The notes beneath the pieces are model-generated. The model was not told the origin of the DNA. It ran no database searches and saw nothing but the letters and a program-made list of their open reading frames with translations. 64,000 nucleotides of DNA from DATIKM01 sp035477595. Lineage in GTDB: Bacteria > Armatimonadota > Chthonomonadetes > Chthonomonadales > CAJBBX01. The position numbers and the translations under genes are program-made. The stretch covers positions 21,675-85,674 of the forward strand of contig DATIKM010000144.1 in the NCBI GenBank assembly GCA_035477595.1, written 5' to 3'. Below are positions 33,374 through 41,522 of this stretch, piece after piece. Every line of letters starts with the position of its first letter. Position 1 is the first letter of the stretch.

Positions 33374-34791
33374 GGCGCAAGGTCCCTCTCGGCGGCCGCG
33401 ACTGCCTCCGGCGTCAGGATGTCCTCCATCACCTGGCGCGCGGTGAGCAGCGACGTCACCGAAGACCCGGCCTCGCCGAGTGTCACCATCGGCATCTCGC
33501 CGTCGCCGCCGATGCCTGCCGTGCTGAGGAGGGCATTGCAGAGGCAGACGCGGTTCACCGTGTCGGCGGCGTCACCCCCGAGCCTTACGTATTGCTCCTC
33601 CGGCATTGCGGGACATACATAGCGCTCGACGATCGTGCCGTCGGGCAGGGTCGCGAACAGCGACTGCAGCAGGTAGCCGCGATTGCAGATGCGCTTCCGC
33701 GCGCCATAGACCGCCGGATCAGTCAGGGATCCTGGCACGGCAACGGTCTTGAACGGGTACCCGGTGGGAGAAACGCCGAGGTCGGTGGCGATGCGCGCGC
33801 CGCCTTCCCGGTTGGCGACGATCACGGCGTCCCTGAGAGCCGGGCTGAGGCCGGAGTCGGCGCAGAGGGCGAAACGCGACCCGACCTGGATGCCGTAGGC
33901 GCCACGCCCGATCCAGTGCAGCAGGTCCTCACGGGTGCCGCCCGTGGCGAATGCGCCAGCCACATAGACCGGAACGCCGAGGGCCACCACCTTGTCGAAG
34001 TACCGGTCGATGTTGTCGCGCTCCGTGAAGCCCGCGCGATCTCGCGGCGGAGCGTTGTGGCCGCCCGCGGCGTGGTTCTCGAGCACGAAGGCGAACGGGC
34101 GCTGGCCTTCCTGCTCCCGCTCCCACACGTCAAGCATTCGCTTGGGGAACGCGAAGTTCGAGAGTATGGGGATTGCCCGCGGCAGCGGCACCTCGCTGAA
34201 GACCCTGGCAGCGTCATCTTGAGCAATCTCCAGCCGAACATTGGTGCCCGTGCCGGTGAGCGGCCGGTACTCCATGTCCTTGCTGGTCTGGACGCGGCGC
34301 AGGATGTCTGGCAGTTCCATGGGCACGCCGGCCCCGCAGAGGAGGGCGTCCGCGCCGGCGAGAGCGGCCCCGTAGATCGTGGGCAGCACGGTGAGCGCGC
34401 ACTTCCACATCACGTTGATGCCGACCTTGCCGCGGTGCCCCTTGCGGGCGCGCATCACCTCCACATAGGCGCAGATCGTGCTGAGCCGGCGCGGGAAAGC
34501 GGCACGCTGCGGGTCCGGATGGTCGATCGGGATTGGCTGCCGGTGCCGTGACCCACCCGGCGCGTAGGAGAGGAGGTCCTCCACATAGCGCTTGATGGGG
34601 AACCTACTGGCGAGGTCGATCGCATCCGCGTCACCGGCGCGCACCTGCTCACCTACGATGTGACGCAGGCCCACGCCGGAGACCACTCCGAGCGCACCCA
34701 GTCGCGAGGTGATGTTGGCGAGGCGCGCGCACGAAATATGGGCGCCCATTCCGGCCTGGATGAGGCGCGGCATCCCGTCGATCAGCTTCAA
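33370..34791 (-). CDS. Nitronate monooxygenase / 2-nitropropane-dioxygenase-like FMN enzyme
   Basis: The 473-residue protein has the NMO/FabK-like FMN barrel: PRLIQAGMGAHISCARLAN, GADALLCGAGVPMELPDILR, ENHAAGGHNAPP (the glycine-rich FMN-binding H-x-P loop) and VYVAGAFATGGTREDLLHWIGRGAYGIQVGSRF. It is about 120 residues longer than typical NMOs, the extra part lying at the C-terminus (RICNRGYLLQSLF through LTARQVMEDIL), as in the long branch annotated from polyketide or PUFA clusters. The substrate is unknown. The start is TTG 34791 with a GAGGCGG site. It follows the isoprenyl synthase by 63 bp and is coupled (GTGA) to mini-ORF A. Confidence 0.82.
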   Translation of the reverse strand: MKLIDGMPRLIQAGMGAHISCARLANITSRLGALGVVSGVGLRHIVGEQVRAGDADAIDLASRFPIKRYVEDLLSYAPGGSRHRQPIPIDHPDPQRAAFPRRLSTICAYVEVMRARKGHRGKVGINVMWKCALTVLPTIYGAALAGADALLCGAGVPMELPDILRRVQTSKDMEYRPLTGTGTNVRLEIAQDDAARVFSEVPLPRAIPILSNFAFPKRMLDVWEREQEGQRPFAFVLENHAAGGHNAPPRDRAGFTERDNIDRYFDKVVALGVPVYVAGAFATGGTREDLLHWIGRGAYGIQVGSRFALCADSGLSPALRDAVIVANREGGARIATDLGVSPTGYPFKTVAVPGSLTDPAVYGARKRICNRGYLLQSLFATLPDGTIVERYVCPAMPEEQYVRLGGDAADTVNRVCLCNALLSTAGIGGDGEMPMVTLGEAGSSVTSLLTARQVMEDILTPEAVAAAERDLAP

Positions 34792-34854
34792 TGATCCGCC
34801 TCGATCTGCGTCCGCAAGAACATGGACGCCTGTGTGTGAGCCCGCGGTATGGGG

Positions 34855-35745
34855 CTACAGGTCGCGTTCGACGATGTAGTGCGCTATGGCGCGCAGCGGC
34901 TCGGCGGGCGGGCCCAGCGGTTCGATGGCGGCAACGGCATCCGCCGCCTCGTCGCGAGCCATCTCGAGCGAGCGTTGGAGTCCGAACGCCTTCGGGTAGG
35001 TCGCTTTGTCCTGCTTCTGGTCGCTCCCCACGGGCTTACCGATCTTCCCCTCGTCGCCCACGACGTCCAGAATGTCGTCCGCGATCTGGAACGCGAGCCC
35101 CACGTGCGATCCGTACCTTCGCAGGCACTCAATCTGGTCTTCGTCGCCGCCCGCAAGCAGCGCTCCAACGACCGACGAGGCGGTCAGCAGCGCGCCCGTC
35201 TTGCGAGCATGGATCTGCTGGAGCCACTCGCCCGTGGTGGTGCAGCCCTCGGACTCGATGTCCATCACCTGGCCACCGACCATGCCCAACGTCCCAGATG
35301 CGCGGGCGACCTGGCCGACGGCTGCCACGACGCGGTCCGGCGCTACGGCGGCGGCGTTGCTCGCGACCAGCTCGAAGGCGAGCGCGAAGAGCGCGTCGCC
35401 CGCGAGGAGCGCAATCGCCTCGCCAAAGACCTTGTGGCTCGTGGGCCGGCCGCGGCGCGTGTCATCGTCGTCCATGCACGGCAGGTCGTCGTGGATAAGC
35501 GAGAAGGCATGGATGCACTCGAGGGCGCATGCCGTGGGCAGCACCGCCTCCGGCGTGCCACCGACCGCCTCCGCGGAGGCCATCACGAGGATCGGCCGCA
35601 GGCGCTTTCCGGGCGCCATCACACTGTAGCGGATCGCTCCATGGAGCCGCTGCGGGAGATCGCCAGCGGGGGGCAACGCTCGATCGATGGCGGCCTCCAG
35701 CATGTTACGGCGCTCACGCAGGTAGGCGTGCAGGTCCATACCCAC
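34855..35745 (-). CDS. ispA: Polyprenyl (farnesyl/geranylgeranyl) diphosphate synthase
   Basis: The 296-residue trans-prenyltransferase condenses IPP with allylic diphosphates. The first aspartate-rich motif is DDLPCMDDDDTRRG (86-99), with the two-residue insertion between aspartates typical of bacterial FPP synthases; the second is FQIADDILD (about 225-233). The basic GKRLRPIL motif binds IPP. Residues before the first motif are ECIHAFSLIH, the small serine suggesting a C15-C20 product. Transcription starts at a near-consensus promoter about 32 bp upstream. It leads the run with the nitronate-monooxygenase-like protein, mini-ORFs and DUF6785 gene. Confidence 0.9.
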   Translation of the reverse strand: MGMDLHAYLRERRNMLEAAIDRALPPAGDLPQRLHGAIRYSVMAPGKRLRPILVMASAEAVGGTPEAVLPTACALECIHAFSLIHDDLPCMDDDDTRRGRPTSHKVFGEAIALLAGDALFALAFELVASNAAAVAPDRVVAAVGQVARASGTLGMVGGQVMDIESEGCTTTGEWLQQIHARKTGALLTASSVVGALLAGGDEDQIECLRRYGSHVGLAFQIADDILDVVGDEGKIGKPVGSDQKQDKATYPKAFGLQRSLEMARDEAADAVAAIEPLGPPAEPLRAIAHYIVERDL

Positions 35746-35783
35746 TTCCCGGGGTCGCGCGAGCGTCCGCGCGGGATCGCGCT

Positions 35784-35812
35784 ATTATAGACCCGTAGGG
35801 AGCCCCTGTCTA
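35784..35812 (-). promoter_or_regulatory. Sigma70-type promoter of the isoprenyl synthase operon
   Basis: On the minus strand TAGACA (35812-35807) and a perfect TATAAT (35789-35784) are separated by 17 bp. Expected transcription start is near 35777 with a leader of about 32 nt. Confidence 0.8.
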
Positions 35813-35834
35813 TCGGGGAGCGGTATACCGCGCG

Positions 35835-35863
35835 TTGACGGGGCGCGGGGCGGCTGTTACAAT
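35835..35863 (+). promoter_or_regulatory. Sigma70-type promoter of the DUF1080 operon
   Basis: TTGACG (35835-35840) and TACAAT (35858-35863) are 17 bp apart, and TG at 35855-35856 gives an extended -10. Start is expected near 35870, about 53 nt before the ATG. It points away from the ispA promoter, with the -35 boxes only 22 bp apart. Confidence 0.8.
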
Positions 35864-35922
35864 CCGCACGGCCCTGCCCCGACGCGGGGATGATCGACCC
35901 GGCGACCGAAGGGAGGCAGACG

Positions 35923-36597
35923 ATGGCGATCTGGCATCTGGCGATGGCAATGATGGCGACGCTAGCGGGAGGCGCGGCGGAGCCCGCGCAGGAGGGTTCT
36001 GCGTCAATCCGCGGGCGCGAGGTGGCGCTGTTCAACGGCCGCGACCTCACTGGATGGACGCACTATCTGGTCGAGCCCGACGCCCCGGCCGACCGCGTAT
36101 GGACGGTGGACCGTGCCGCGAGGGTGCTGATCTGCAGAGGCAATCCCATCGGGTACATCCGGACCGTGAGGGACTACACGAACTTCATCCTGAGGCTGGA
36201 GTGGCGCTTCAACCCGGTTACCAGGCAGGCCGGCAACAGCGGCGTGCTGCTGCGCGTGGTTGGCGAGGACAAGATCTGGCCCAGGTCGGTCGAGGCGCAG
36301 CTCATGAGCGGCAACGCCGGCGACATCTGGCTGATCGACGGCGCGAGGCTCACGACGCCTCCGGAGCGTGTCGAGGGAAGGCGCATTCGGGCCACGCGCT
36401 ACAACGAGAGGCCGATCGGTGAGTGGAACCAGTACGAGATCACCGTGGACGGAGGCCGTATATCGCTGAGGGTGAACGGCGTGTTGGTCAACGAGGGGAC
36501 GGATGCCGAGGTTGTTCCCGGCAAGATCGCTCTGCAGTCGGAGGGCGCTGAGATCCACTTCCGAAACATCCGCCTGACGCCCCTGCGGCCGAGGTGA
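35923..36597 (+). CDS. Secreted DUF1080 protein (3-keto-disaccharide hydrolase family)
   Basis: The 224-residue protein has a signal-like N-terminus (MAIWHLAMAMMATLAGGAA). The jelly-roll DUF1080 features are ALFNGRDLTGWTHY, YTNFILRLEWRFN, NSGVLLRVVGEDKIWPRSVEAQLM (conserved E-x-Q) and IALQSEGAEIHFRNIRLTPL at the end. DUF1080 members include enzymes that cleave 3-keto-glycosides, and the next gene encodes a Gfo/Idh/MocA dehydrogenase, the type that can make such 3-keto sugars. Start at ATG 35923 follows GGGAGG; an earlier in-frame ATG (35890) would leave a poorer signal. The pair has its own promoter. Confidence 0.85.
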   Translation: MAIWHLAMAMMATLAGGAAEPAQEGSASIRGREVALFNGRDLTGWTHYLVEPDAPADRVWTVDRAARVLICRGNPIGYIRTVRDYTNFILRLEWRFNPVTRQAGNSGVLLRVVGEDKIWPRSVEAQLMSGNAGDIWLIDGARLTTPPERVEGRRIRATRYNERPIGEWNQYEITVDGGRISLRVNGVLVNEGTDAEVVPGKIALQSEGAEIHFRNIRLTPLRPR

Positions 36598-36637
36598 ACC
36601 AGAAGGCCGCCGGACGAGCGGCCCGGGAGGACATGCA

Positions 36638-37666
36638 TTGAGCGAGAAGATCGGGGTGGCCATGCTCTCGATGGCCCACGTCCACGCGGACGGCTACGCC
36701 AACCAGGTCGAACAGAGCCAGGAGGCGAAGCTGACAGCCATCTGGGACGAGGAACCCGAACGCGGGAGGCAGGCAGCCGCGAAACGGGGCGTTCCGTTTG
36801 TCGGTGACCTCGACGCCCTGCTCGCCCGCTCTGACGTCGACGCGGTGGTGGTCAACGCCCCCACCCGCCTGCACACGGAGGTGCTGATCTCGGCGGCACG
36901 CGCCGGGAAGCACATCTTCACGGAGAAGGCCCTCACCATCACGATCGCGGAGGCGGACCGCGTGGTGCAGGCGGTGCGCGAGTCGGGCGTGCGCTTCATG
37001 ATCTCGCTGCCCTCGCGATGCAACCGCGAGATCCTCTTCGCCCGACGAGCGCTCGACGAAGGATGGCTGGGCGACGTGACCGTCATGCGGACGCGCATCG
37101 CCCACATGGCGGCACTCGACCGCTGGTTCCAGCCCGGCGAAGGCAACTCCGGCAGCACCTGGTTCGGAGACGAGGAGGCGGCCGGCGGGGGCGCCTTTTT
37201 CGACCTGGGCTGCCACCGGCTCGACATCATGCGCTGGTTCCTGGGCGAGCCGGCCAGCGTCGTGGCGCGGATGAATAACGTGAGCCGCGCCTATCCCATC
37301 GACGACAACATGGCGGCGGTGATCGAGTTCCGGAACAAGGCGTTGGGCATCGTCGACGTGTCCTGGGTGCACCGGTCGGGGCCGAACCCGCTGGAGATAT
37401 ACGGCACCGAGGGGTTCCTGTCGATCGGGGCGACGCCCGCGGGAGGCATGCTCATCGAGAGCCAGAAGCTGTCCGCGGACCGCGTGCGCGGCGTCGTGGT
37501 GCCCTCCGACCTGCCTGTCGGGCCGCCCTCGCCGATGGCCCAGTGGTTCGCGTCGATCTGCGAGGGCGCGGAGACCACCATCAGCCTGCAGGACGGCTGG
37601 AACCTGACGCAGCTACTGGAGGGCTGCTACACCGCGGCGCGCACCGGCAAGGCGTACGTCTTCTGA
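36638..37666 (+). CDS. Gfo/Idh/MocA-family oxidoreductase
   Basis: The 342-residue NAD(P)-dependent dehydrogenase has a Rossmann N-domain (VAMLSMAHVHADGY replaces the usual GxGxxG, so the phosphate-binding loop is atypical), the EKALT motif with the catalytic lysine at about residue 99 (usually EKP) and FDLGCHRLDIMRWFLG with the catalytic D/H pair at about 190-194. Substrates are sugars or cyclitols. The GxG loop being replaced by SMAHVHA is seen in some clades of the family. The start is TTG 36638 with a GGGAGG site. It lies 40 bp after the DUF1080 gene and overlaps the alkyltransferase-like gene (CTGA). Confidence 0.85.
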   Translation: MSEKIGVAMLSMAHVHADGYANQVEQSQEAKLTAIWDEEPERGRQAAAKRGVPFVGDLDALLARSDVDAVVVNAPTRLHTEVLISAARAGKHIFTEKALTITIAEADRVVQAVRESGVRFMISLPSRCNREILFARRALDEGWLGDVTVMRTRIAHMAALDRWFQPGEGNSGSTWFGDEEAAGGGAFFDLGCHRLDIMRWFLGEPASVVARMNNVSRAYPIDDNMAAVIEFRNKALGIVDVSWVHRSGPNPLEIYGTEGFLSIGATPAGGMLIESQKLSADRVRGVVVPSDLPVGPPSPMAQWFASICEGAETTISLQDGWNLTQLLEGCYTAARTGKAYVF

Positions 37667-38037
37667 CCGGGGAGCCCGGCATTCCGCAGGACGAGGAGCG
37701 CGTCGCCGCCCAGGTGTATGCGGCGGCGCGCTCCGTGCCGTGTGGTTCGGTGGTGAGCTACGGTCAGCTCGCCGATCTGGTGGAAAGCGTGAGCATCACG
37801 GCACGCCAGGTGGGGCGAATCATGGCGTTCTGCCCCGAGGGCGTTCCGTGGCACCGGGTTCTCGGCGCCGATGGCCGCCTGCCCATCGCGAAGCGCGACC
37901 CGGCGCTCGCGGCGCTCCAGCGCGAGCTTCTGGCGCGCGAGGGAGTGACCTTCCTCGAGGACGGTCGGGTCCACATGGCGCGCTGGCAGCTTGGCGCCGA
38001 GGCGGCTCAGCCAGGCCTCTTCGACCCCACCGAATGA
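37663..38037 (+). CDS. Alkyltransferase-like (ATL) DNA-repair protein, Trp in place of the acceptor Cys
   Basis: The roughly 124-residue protein matches the C-terminal domain of O6-alkylguanine-DNA alkyltransferase: VYAAARSVPCGSVVSYGQLADLV (Y/R contacts, helix-turn-helix), ARQVGRIMAFCPEGVPWHRVLGADGRL. The active-site PCHRV is PWHRV here (W63 in this numbering), so it cannot transfer alkyl groups and instead flags O6-alkylguanine for nucleotide-excision repair, as in known ATLs. No ATG fits; a CTG at 37663 overlapping the previous stop is my best guess, with GTG 37714 the alternative. It lies next to sugar-metabolism genes for no evident functional reason. Confidence 0.82.
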   Translation: MTGEPGIPQDEERVAAQVYAAARSVPCGSVVSYGQLADLVESVSITARQVGRIMAFCPEGVPWHRVLGADGRLPIAKRDPALAALQRELLAREGVTFLEDGRVHMARWQLGAEAAQPGLFDPTE

Positions 38038-38114
38038 TGGGGGCAGGGGAGTCCCAGTGAACCAGCCACCGCGCGCTCGGCGCCGGTAGCTCCGGCAGGC
38101 GTTGGCGGCGGCCC

Positions 38115-38138
38115 CGACCGCGAGTCTTCGGGCGGTCG
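38115..38138 (+). terminator. Rho-independent-type terminator after the ATL gene
   Basis: CGACCGC (38115-38121) and GCGGTCG (38132-38138) pair perfectly around a 10-nt loop and are followed by the T-rich CTTTCTCCGTTT. It ends the DUF1080-MocA-ATL operon. Confidence 0.55.
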
Positions 38139-38217
38139 CTTTCTCCGTTTCCACAAGCGGCAGGCTGGCAACGGTCGCCCGGTCCGACCGGCTGCGCCTC
38201 GCGCGATGGCGGTCGGG

Positions 38218-38223
38218 TAGAAT
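38218..38223 (+). promoter_or_regulatory. -10 element immediately before the MATE gene (leaderless mRNA likely)
   Basis: TAGAAT ends 9 nt before the ATG at 38233, so transcription should begin within a few bases of the start codon. No Shine-Dalgarno is present, and no good -35 is visible at 17 bp. Typical of leaderless transcripts in GC-rich bacteria. Confidence 0.5.
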
Positions 38224-38232
38224 GCCCTCGGC

Positions 38233-39639
38233 ATGGCCACCGACCGCCCCGGCGCCCCCGCACCCCCCGCGGATCCCGCGCCCATCATGCTTCCCTCGAG
38301 CGCCTCGCCGCGCGACGTCCACCGCGTCGTCTGGGGCGTCGCCTGGCCTTCAGTGCTGACCTTCTCGCTGATGACGTCCAACAGCATTCTGGACCGCATG
38401 TTCGTCGGATGGCTCGGCCGGGACGCTCTGGCGGCGGTGGGCGTGGGCGGGCAGGTGCTCTTCCTCCTGGTGTCGGTCTCCATGGCGATCACCACGGGTA
38501 CGACGGCGATCGTCGCCCGTTTCATCGGCGCGGGGCAGTTGCAGGACGCGCGGCGTGCGACTGGGCAGTCCCTCGCCCTCGGCGTGGTGACGGGCGCGGT
38601 GGGCATGGCGGCGGCCTACGCCGGCAGCGCGGCGCTGCTCGACGCGATAAACCTGGCGCCGGAGGCGGAGCGCGCGTGCCGCGCCTTCCTGCACACGGCT
38701 CTGCTCGGCACGGTGCCGATGTTCCTGCTGAACGTGATGAGCGCGGCGCTGCGCGGGCTCGGCGACATGCGGACGCCGCTCAAGGTGATGCTGGCTGCCA
38801 ACGCCGTGCATCTGGTGGGCAACTGGACGCTGATGCTCGGGAACTGGGGCTTCCCGCGCCTGGGCGTCGCTGGCGGGGGCATTGCGCTGTCGGCGTCCCA
38901 CGTGGTCGCGCTCGCCGTCATGTGGGTCTACCTGCGGCGCTCCCCGCTGCGCGGCTCGGAGTCGCTATCGATGACGGTCCTGCGTGTGGACTGGGCCAAA
39001 CGCATCCTGAGGATCGGCATCCCGGCGGCCGTGACGGCGCTGCTCCGCATCACGTCGCTCCTGGGCTTCACCAAGATCCTGGCCGCCACGCGCGAGGGCA
39101 CCAATGCCGTGGCGGCGTTGCCGATCGGCCTGACTGCCGAGTCGATCGCCTTCATGCCGGGCTTCGGGTTCAGTGTTGCTGCGTCCGCGCTCGTCGGGCA
39201 GCGGTTGGGCGCGCAGGACCCGAAGGGAGCGGAACGCTACGCGTGGTCTGCCACGTGGATGGCGGTCCTGACGATGTCGGCCATGGGGGCGGTGTTCTTC
39301 CTGGCAGCCGAGCCATTCGCGCGGCTGTTCACGAGCGACCCACGGGTGCTGCCCGTCGCCGTCAGCTATCTGCGCATCATGGCCATCTCGGAGCCCTTCC
39401 TCGCCCTCGGCATGGTTCTGACCGGAGCGTTGCAGGGAGCGGGCGACACCATGCGACCCACGGTGCTTACGGCGATCATCTTCTGGGGGCTGCGGATTCC
39501 GCTGGCGCACCTGCTGGCCATTGTGCTGGGGTGGCAGGCAGCCGGCGCCTGGACCGCCATGGCCATCTCCACCGTGGTGGGCGGCCTTCTGACCGTCCTG
39601 CTCTTCCGCGACGGGCGTTGGAAGCGAGTGCGGGTCTAG
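38233..39639 (+). CDS. MATE-family efflux transporter
   Basis: The 468-residue protein has twelve hydrophobic segments in two similar halves, typical of MATE (MatE) antiporters. Landmarks are TSNSILDRMFVGWLGRDALAAVGVGGQ in helix 1-2 of the first half and ALPIGLTAESIAFMPGFGFSVAASALVGQRLGA at the start of the second half. It exports drugs or metabolites in exchange for H+ or Na+. The N-terminal extension MATDRPGAPAPPADPAPIM is proline-rich and unlike the family. The gene stands alone, with a -10 box directly upstream and no ribosome-binding site. Confidence 0.9.
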   Translation: MATDRPGAPAPPADPAPIMLPSSASPRDVHRVVWGVAWPSVLTFSLMTSNSILDRMFVGWLGRDALAAVGVGGQVLFLLVSVSMAITTGTTAIVARFIGAGQLQDARRATGQSLALGVVTGAVGMAAAYAGSAALLDAINLAPEAERACRAFLHTALLGTVPMFLLNVMSAALRGLGDMRTPLKVMLAANAVHLVGNWTLMLGNWGFPRLGVAGGGIALSASHVVALAVMWVYLRRSPLRGSESLSMTVLRVDWAKRILRIGIPAAVTALLRITSLLGFTKILAATREGTNAVAALPIGLTAESIAFMPGFGFSVAASALVGQRLGAQDPKGAERYAWSATWMAVLTMSAMGAVFFLAAEPFARLFTSDPRVLPVAVSYLRIMAISEPFLALGMVLTGALQGAGDTMRPTVLTAIIFWGLRIPLAHLLAIVLGWQAAGAWTAMAISTVVGGLLTVLLFRDGRWKRVRV

Positions 39640-39916
39640 GCGCGGGGGCAGGACGGGGCGGTCGGACCCACGAGCCTGGAGCGGCCGGAGCGCCCCTCTG
39701 CCTGCGCCAGGGGTTCGCTGTCCTCGGCAGTGCGACGGAATCCACAGCGGCGGATTGGCGCTATTCCAGCTCCTGGCACCTGAAGGCGGCACGGCGAGCG
39801 GCGCGATCGCGGTAGTGAACAAGTGAGGCAGATGCTACGTGCGGCCACCGTGTAGGCCAGGTGATCGATTCCGACGCCCCGATCCGGGCCGGGGGCCGCC
39901 AGGCAGGAGTGTAACC

Positions 39917-40117
39917 ATGACCACGGGCGATTCGGGTCGCGCCGACACGCTGACATGCCCGTTGTATGGCACGGTCGCGTGTGAGGTAGCGCAGCCTTCG
40001 ATGGAGCGGTGCCTGGCGTGTGACCGCTACGCCGACCTGCTGCGGTCGGTACGTGCGCTCTATGATGATCGCGCGTGGGCGGTGACGCCGGAGGGGGTGC
40101 TTCAGGAGGTGGGCTAG
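39917..40117 (+). CDS. Four-cysteine mini-protein (66 aa)
   Basis: The product has two cysteine pairs, in TCPLYGTVACEV and ERCLACDRYADLL, consistent with a small metal-binding knuckle, followed by a helix (DLLRSVRALYDD) and a short tail. I recognise no named family. The ATG at 39917 is preceded by AGGAG at 7 nt, which with high third-position GC supports a real gene. It lies alone between MATE and the mannonate-dehydratase-like gene and is followed by two GC-rich hairpins. Confidence 0.55.
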   Translation: MTTGDSGRADTLTCPLYGTVACEVAQPSMERCLACDRYADLLRSVRALYDDRAWAVTPEGVLQEVG

Positions 40118-40127
40118 ATCGCAACGC

Positions 40128-40151
40128 GGGGCCGGCCCGCAGGGCGGCCCC
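40128..40151 (+). terminator. Hairpin 1 after the four-cysteine gene
   Basis: GGGGCCG (40128-40134) pairs with CGGCCCC (40145-40151) around a 10-nt loop, 10 bp past the stop codon. No T-tract. Confidence 0.35.
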
Positions 40152-40164
40152 TCACGGTGTTCGA

Positions 40165-40194
40165 GCGGGCTCCGACATCGAGTTCGGAGCCCGC
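40165..40194. terminator. Hairpin 2: perfect 11-bp inverted repeat
   Basis: GCGGGCTCCGA (40165-40175) and TCGGAGCCCGC (40184-40194) form a perfect 11-bp stem with an 8-nt loop. It is stronger than hairpin 1 and lies 111 bp before the mannonate-dehydratase-like ATG; it may terminate the mini-gene or be an operator or leader structure for the next operon. Confidence 0.45.
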
Positions 40195-40305
40195 ATCGCG
40201 TTAGGGGTGTCGCGGAAGGACACCAGGCGCGTGTCGTCGAAGTGCGCGGCGCCTCGAAGGCGCGAGCAATCCCCCTACTTTAGCGCCGGGGCCGGAGGCG
40301 GTCCT

Positions 40306-41502
40306 ATGACGGCGATCAGGGACATCCGTGTCGTGCTGACGGCGCCAGCGGGCATTCGGCTCGTCGTCGTCGTGGTCGAGACGACCGAGGATGGGCTTCG
40401 TGGTCTGGGGTGCGCCACCTTCACCCAGCGCCCGCTCGCGGTGAAGGTCGCCGTGGAGGAGTACCTGCGCCCGCTGCTCGTGGGACGGCCGGTCGACCGC
40501 ATCGAGGATGTCTGGCAGACAGCCTCCGTGCATGCTTACTGGCGCAACGGGCCTGTGCTCAATAACGCGCTCTCCGGCGTGGATATGGCGCTGTGGGACA
40601 TCGCCGGCAAGCGCGCTGGGCTGCCCGTGCACGACCTTCTGGGCGGCAAGTGCCGCGAGGGCGCCGCGGTCTACCGTCATGCAGACGGCAGAGACCCGAG
40701 CGAGGTGGCCGACAGCGCGCGACGCTGGATGGCGGAGGGCGTAACGCACGTGCGCTGCCAGATGGGCGGCTATGGCGGAACCGGAGGCTCACAGCACCGG
40801 CCCGACGGGGCGCCGCCCGGGGCCTACTACGACCCCGCGACCTACGCGCGCAGCGTGCCCGCGCTCTTCGAGCACCTCCGCGAAGAGCTCGGCGACGAGA
40901 TTGAGCTGCTGCACGACGTCCATGAGCGGCTGCGGCCACCAGACGCGGTGCTCCTTGCCAAGCGCCTCGAGCCCTACGGCCTCTTCTTTCTGGAGGACGC
41001 GCTCGCGCCCGAGGACCTGGACTGGTTCGCGTCCATCCGCGCGCAGTGCGCCACACCGCTCGCGATGGGCGAGCTGTTCAACCACCCGCGCGAGTGGATG
41101 CCGCTCATCGACGGGCGGCTCATCGACTACGTTCGCATGCACATCAGCCAGATGGGCGGCCTGACGCCCGCGCGCAAGGTGGCTGCGTGTGCGGAGCTGC
41201 ACGGCATTCGGACGGCATGGCATGGTCCTGGCGACGTGTCGCCCGTCGGCCATGCGTGCAACCTGCACCTCGATCTCGCCCTGCCCAACTTTGGCATTCA
41301 GGAGTGGCCAGGACTGGCAGACCCGCTGCGGGAGGTGTTCCCCGGCGCGCCCGACGTTCGTGGCGGGTACCTCTATCCCAACGGCCGGCCCGGCTTTGGC
41401 GTCGACCTTGACGAGGCAGCGGCGGCGAAGCACCCGTGCGATAGTGCCGTCGACTTCTGGACTCAGACGCGTACACCCGACGGCACCGCCGTGCGCCCCT
41501 GA
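40306..41502 (+). CDS. Enolase-superfamily dehydratase (ManD/RspA-like sugar-acid dehydratase)
   Basis: The 398-residue protein has the capping domain (residues 1-125) and the barrel of the mannonate dehydratase subgroup. Metal ligands are D204 (HDVHERL), E230 (LEDAL) and E256 (GELFNHP), spaced 26 and 26 as in ManD, with the catalytic histidine of HDVH at 206; VRMHISQMGG, WHGPGDVSPVGH and NFGIQEW complete the site. The loop carrying the second general base (Tyr in high-activity ManD) is shorter here, so D-mannonate may not be the best substrate; gluconate-type acids are alternatives. ATG 40306 follows CCGGAGGCGG. An SDR gene follows after 20 bp. Confidence 0.85.
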   Translation: MTAIRDIRVVLTAPAGIRLVVVVVETTEDGLRGLGCATFTQRPLAVKVAVEEYLRPLLVGRPVDRIEDVWQTASVHAYWRNGPVLNNALSGVDMALWDIAGKRAGLPVHDLLGGKCREGAAVYRHADGRDPSEVADSARRWMAEGVTHVRCQMGGYGGTGGSQHRPDGAPPGAYYDPATYARSVPALFEHLREELGDEIELLHDVHERLRPPDAVLLAKRLEPYGLFFLEDALAPEDLDWFASIRAQCATPLAMGELFNHPREWMPLIDGRLIDYVRMHISQMGGLTPARKVAACAELHGIRTAWHGPGDVSPVGHACNLHLDLALPNFGIQEWPGLADPLREVFPGAPDVRGGYLYPNGRPGFGVDLDEAAAAKHPCDSAVDFWTQTRTPDGTAVRP

Positions 41503-41522
41503 GCGGGCGCCCCGGGAGGAGC

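Noticed and set aside
39640..39916. Search for a gene between MATE and the four-cysteine ORF
   Set aside because: The 277 bp have no frame with normal codon use, Shine-Dalgarno or recognisable motif.
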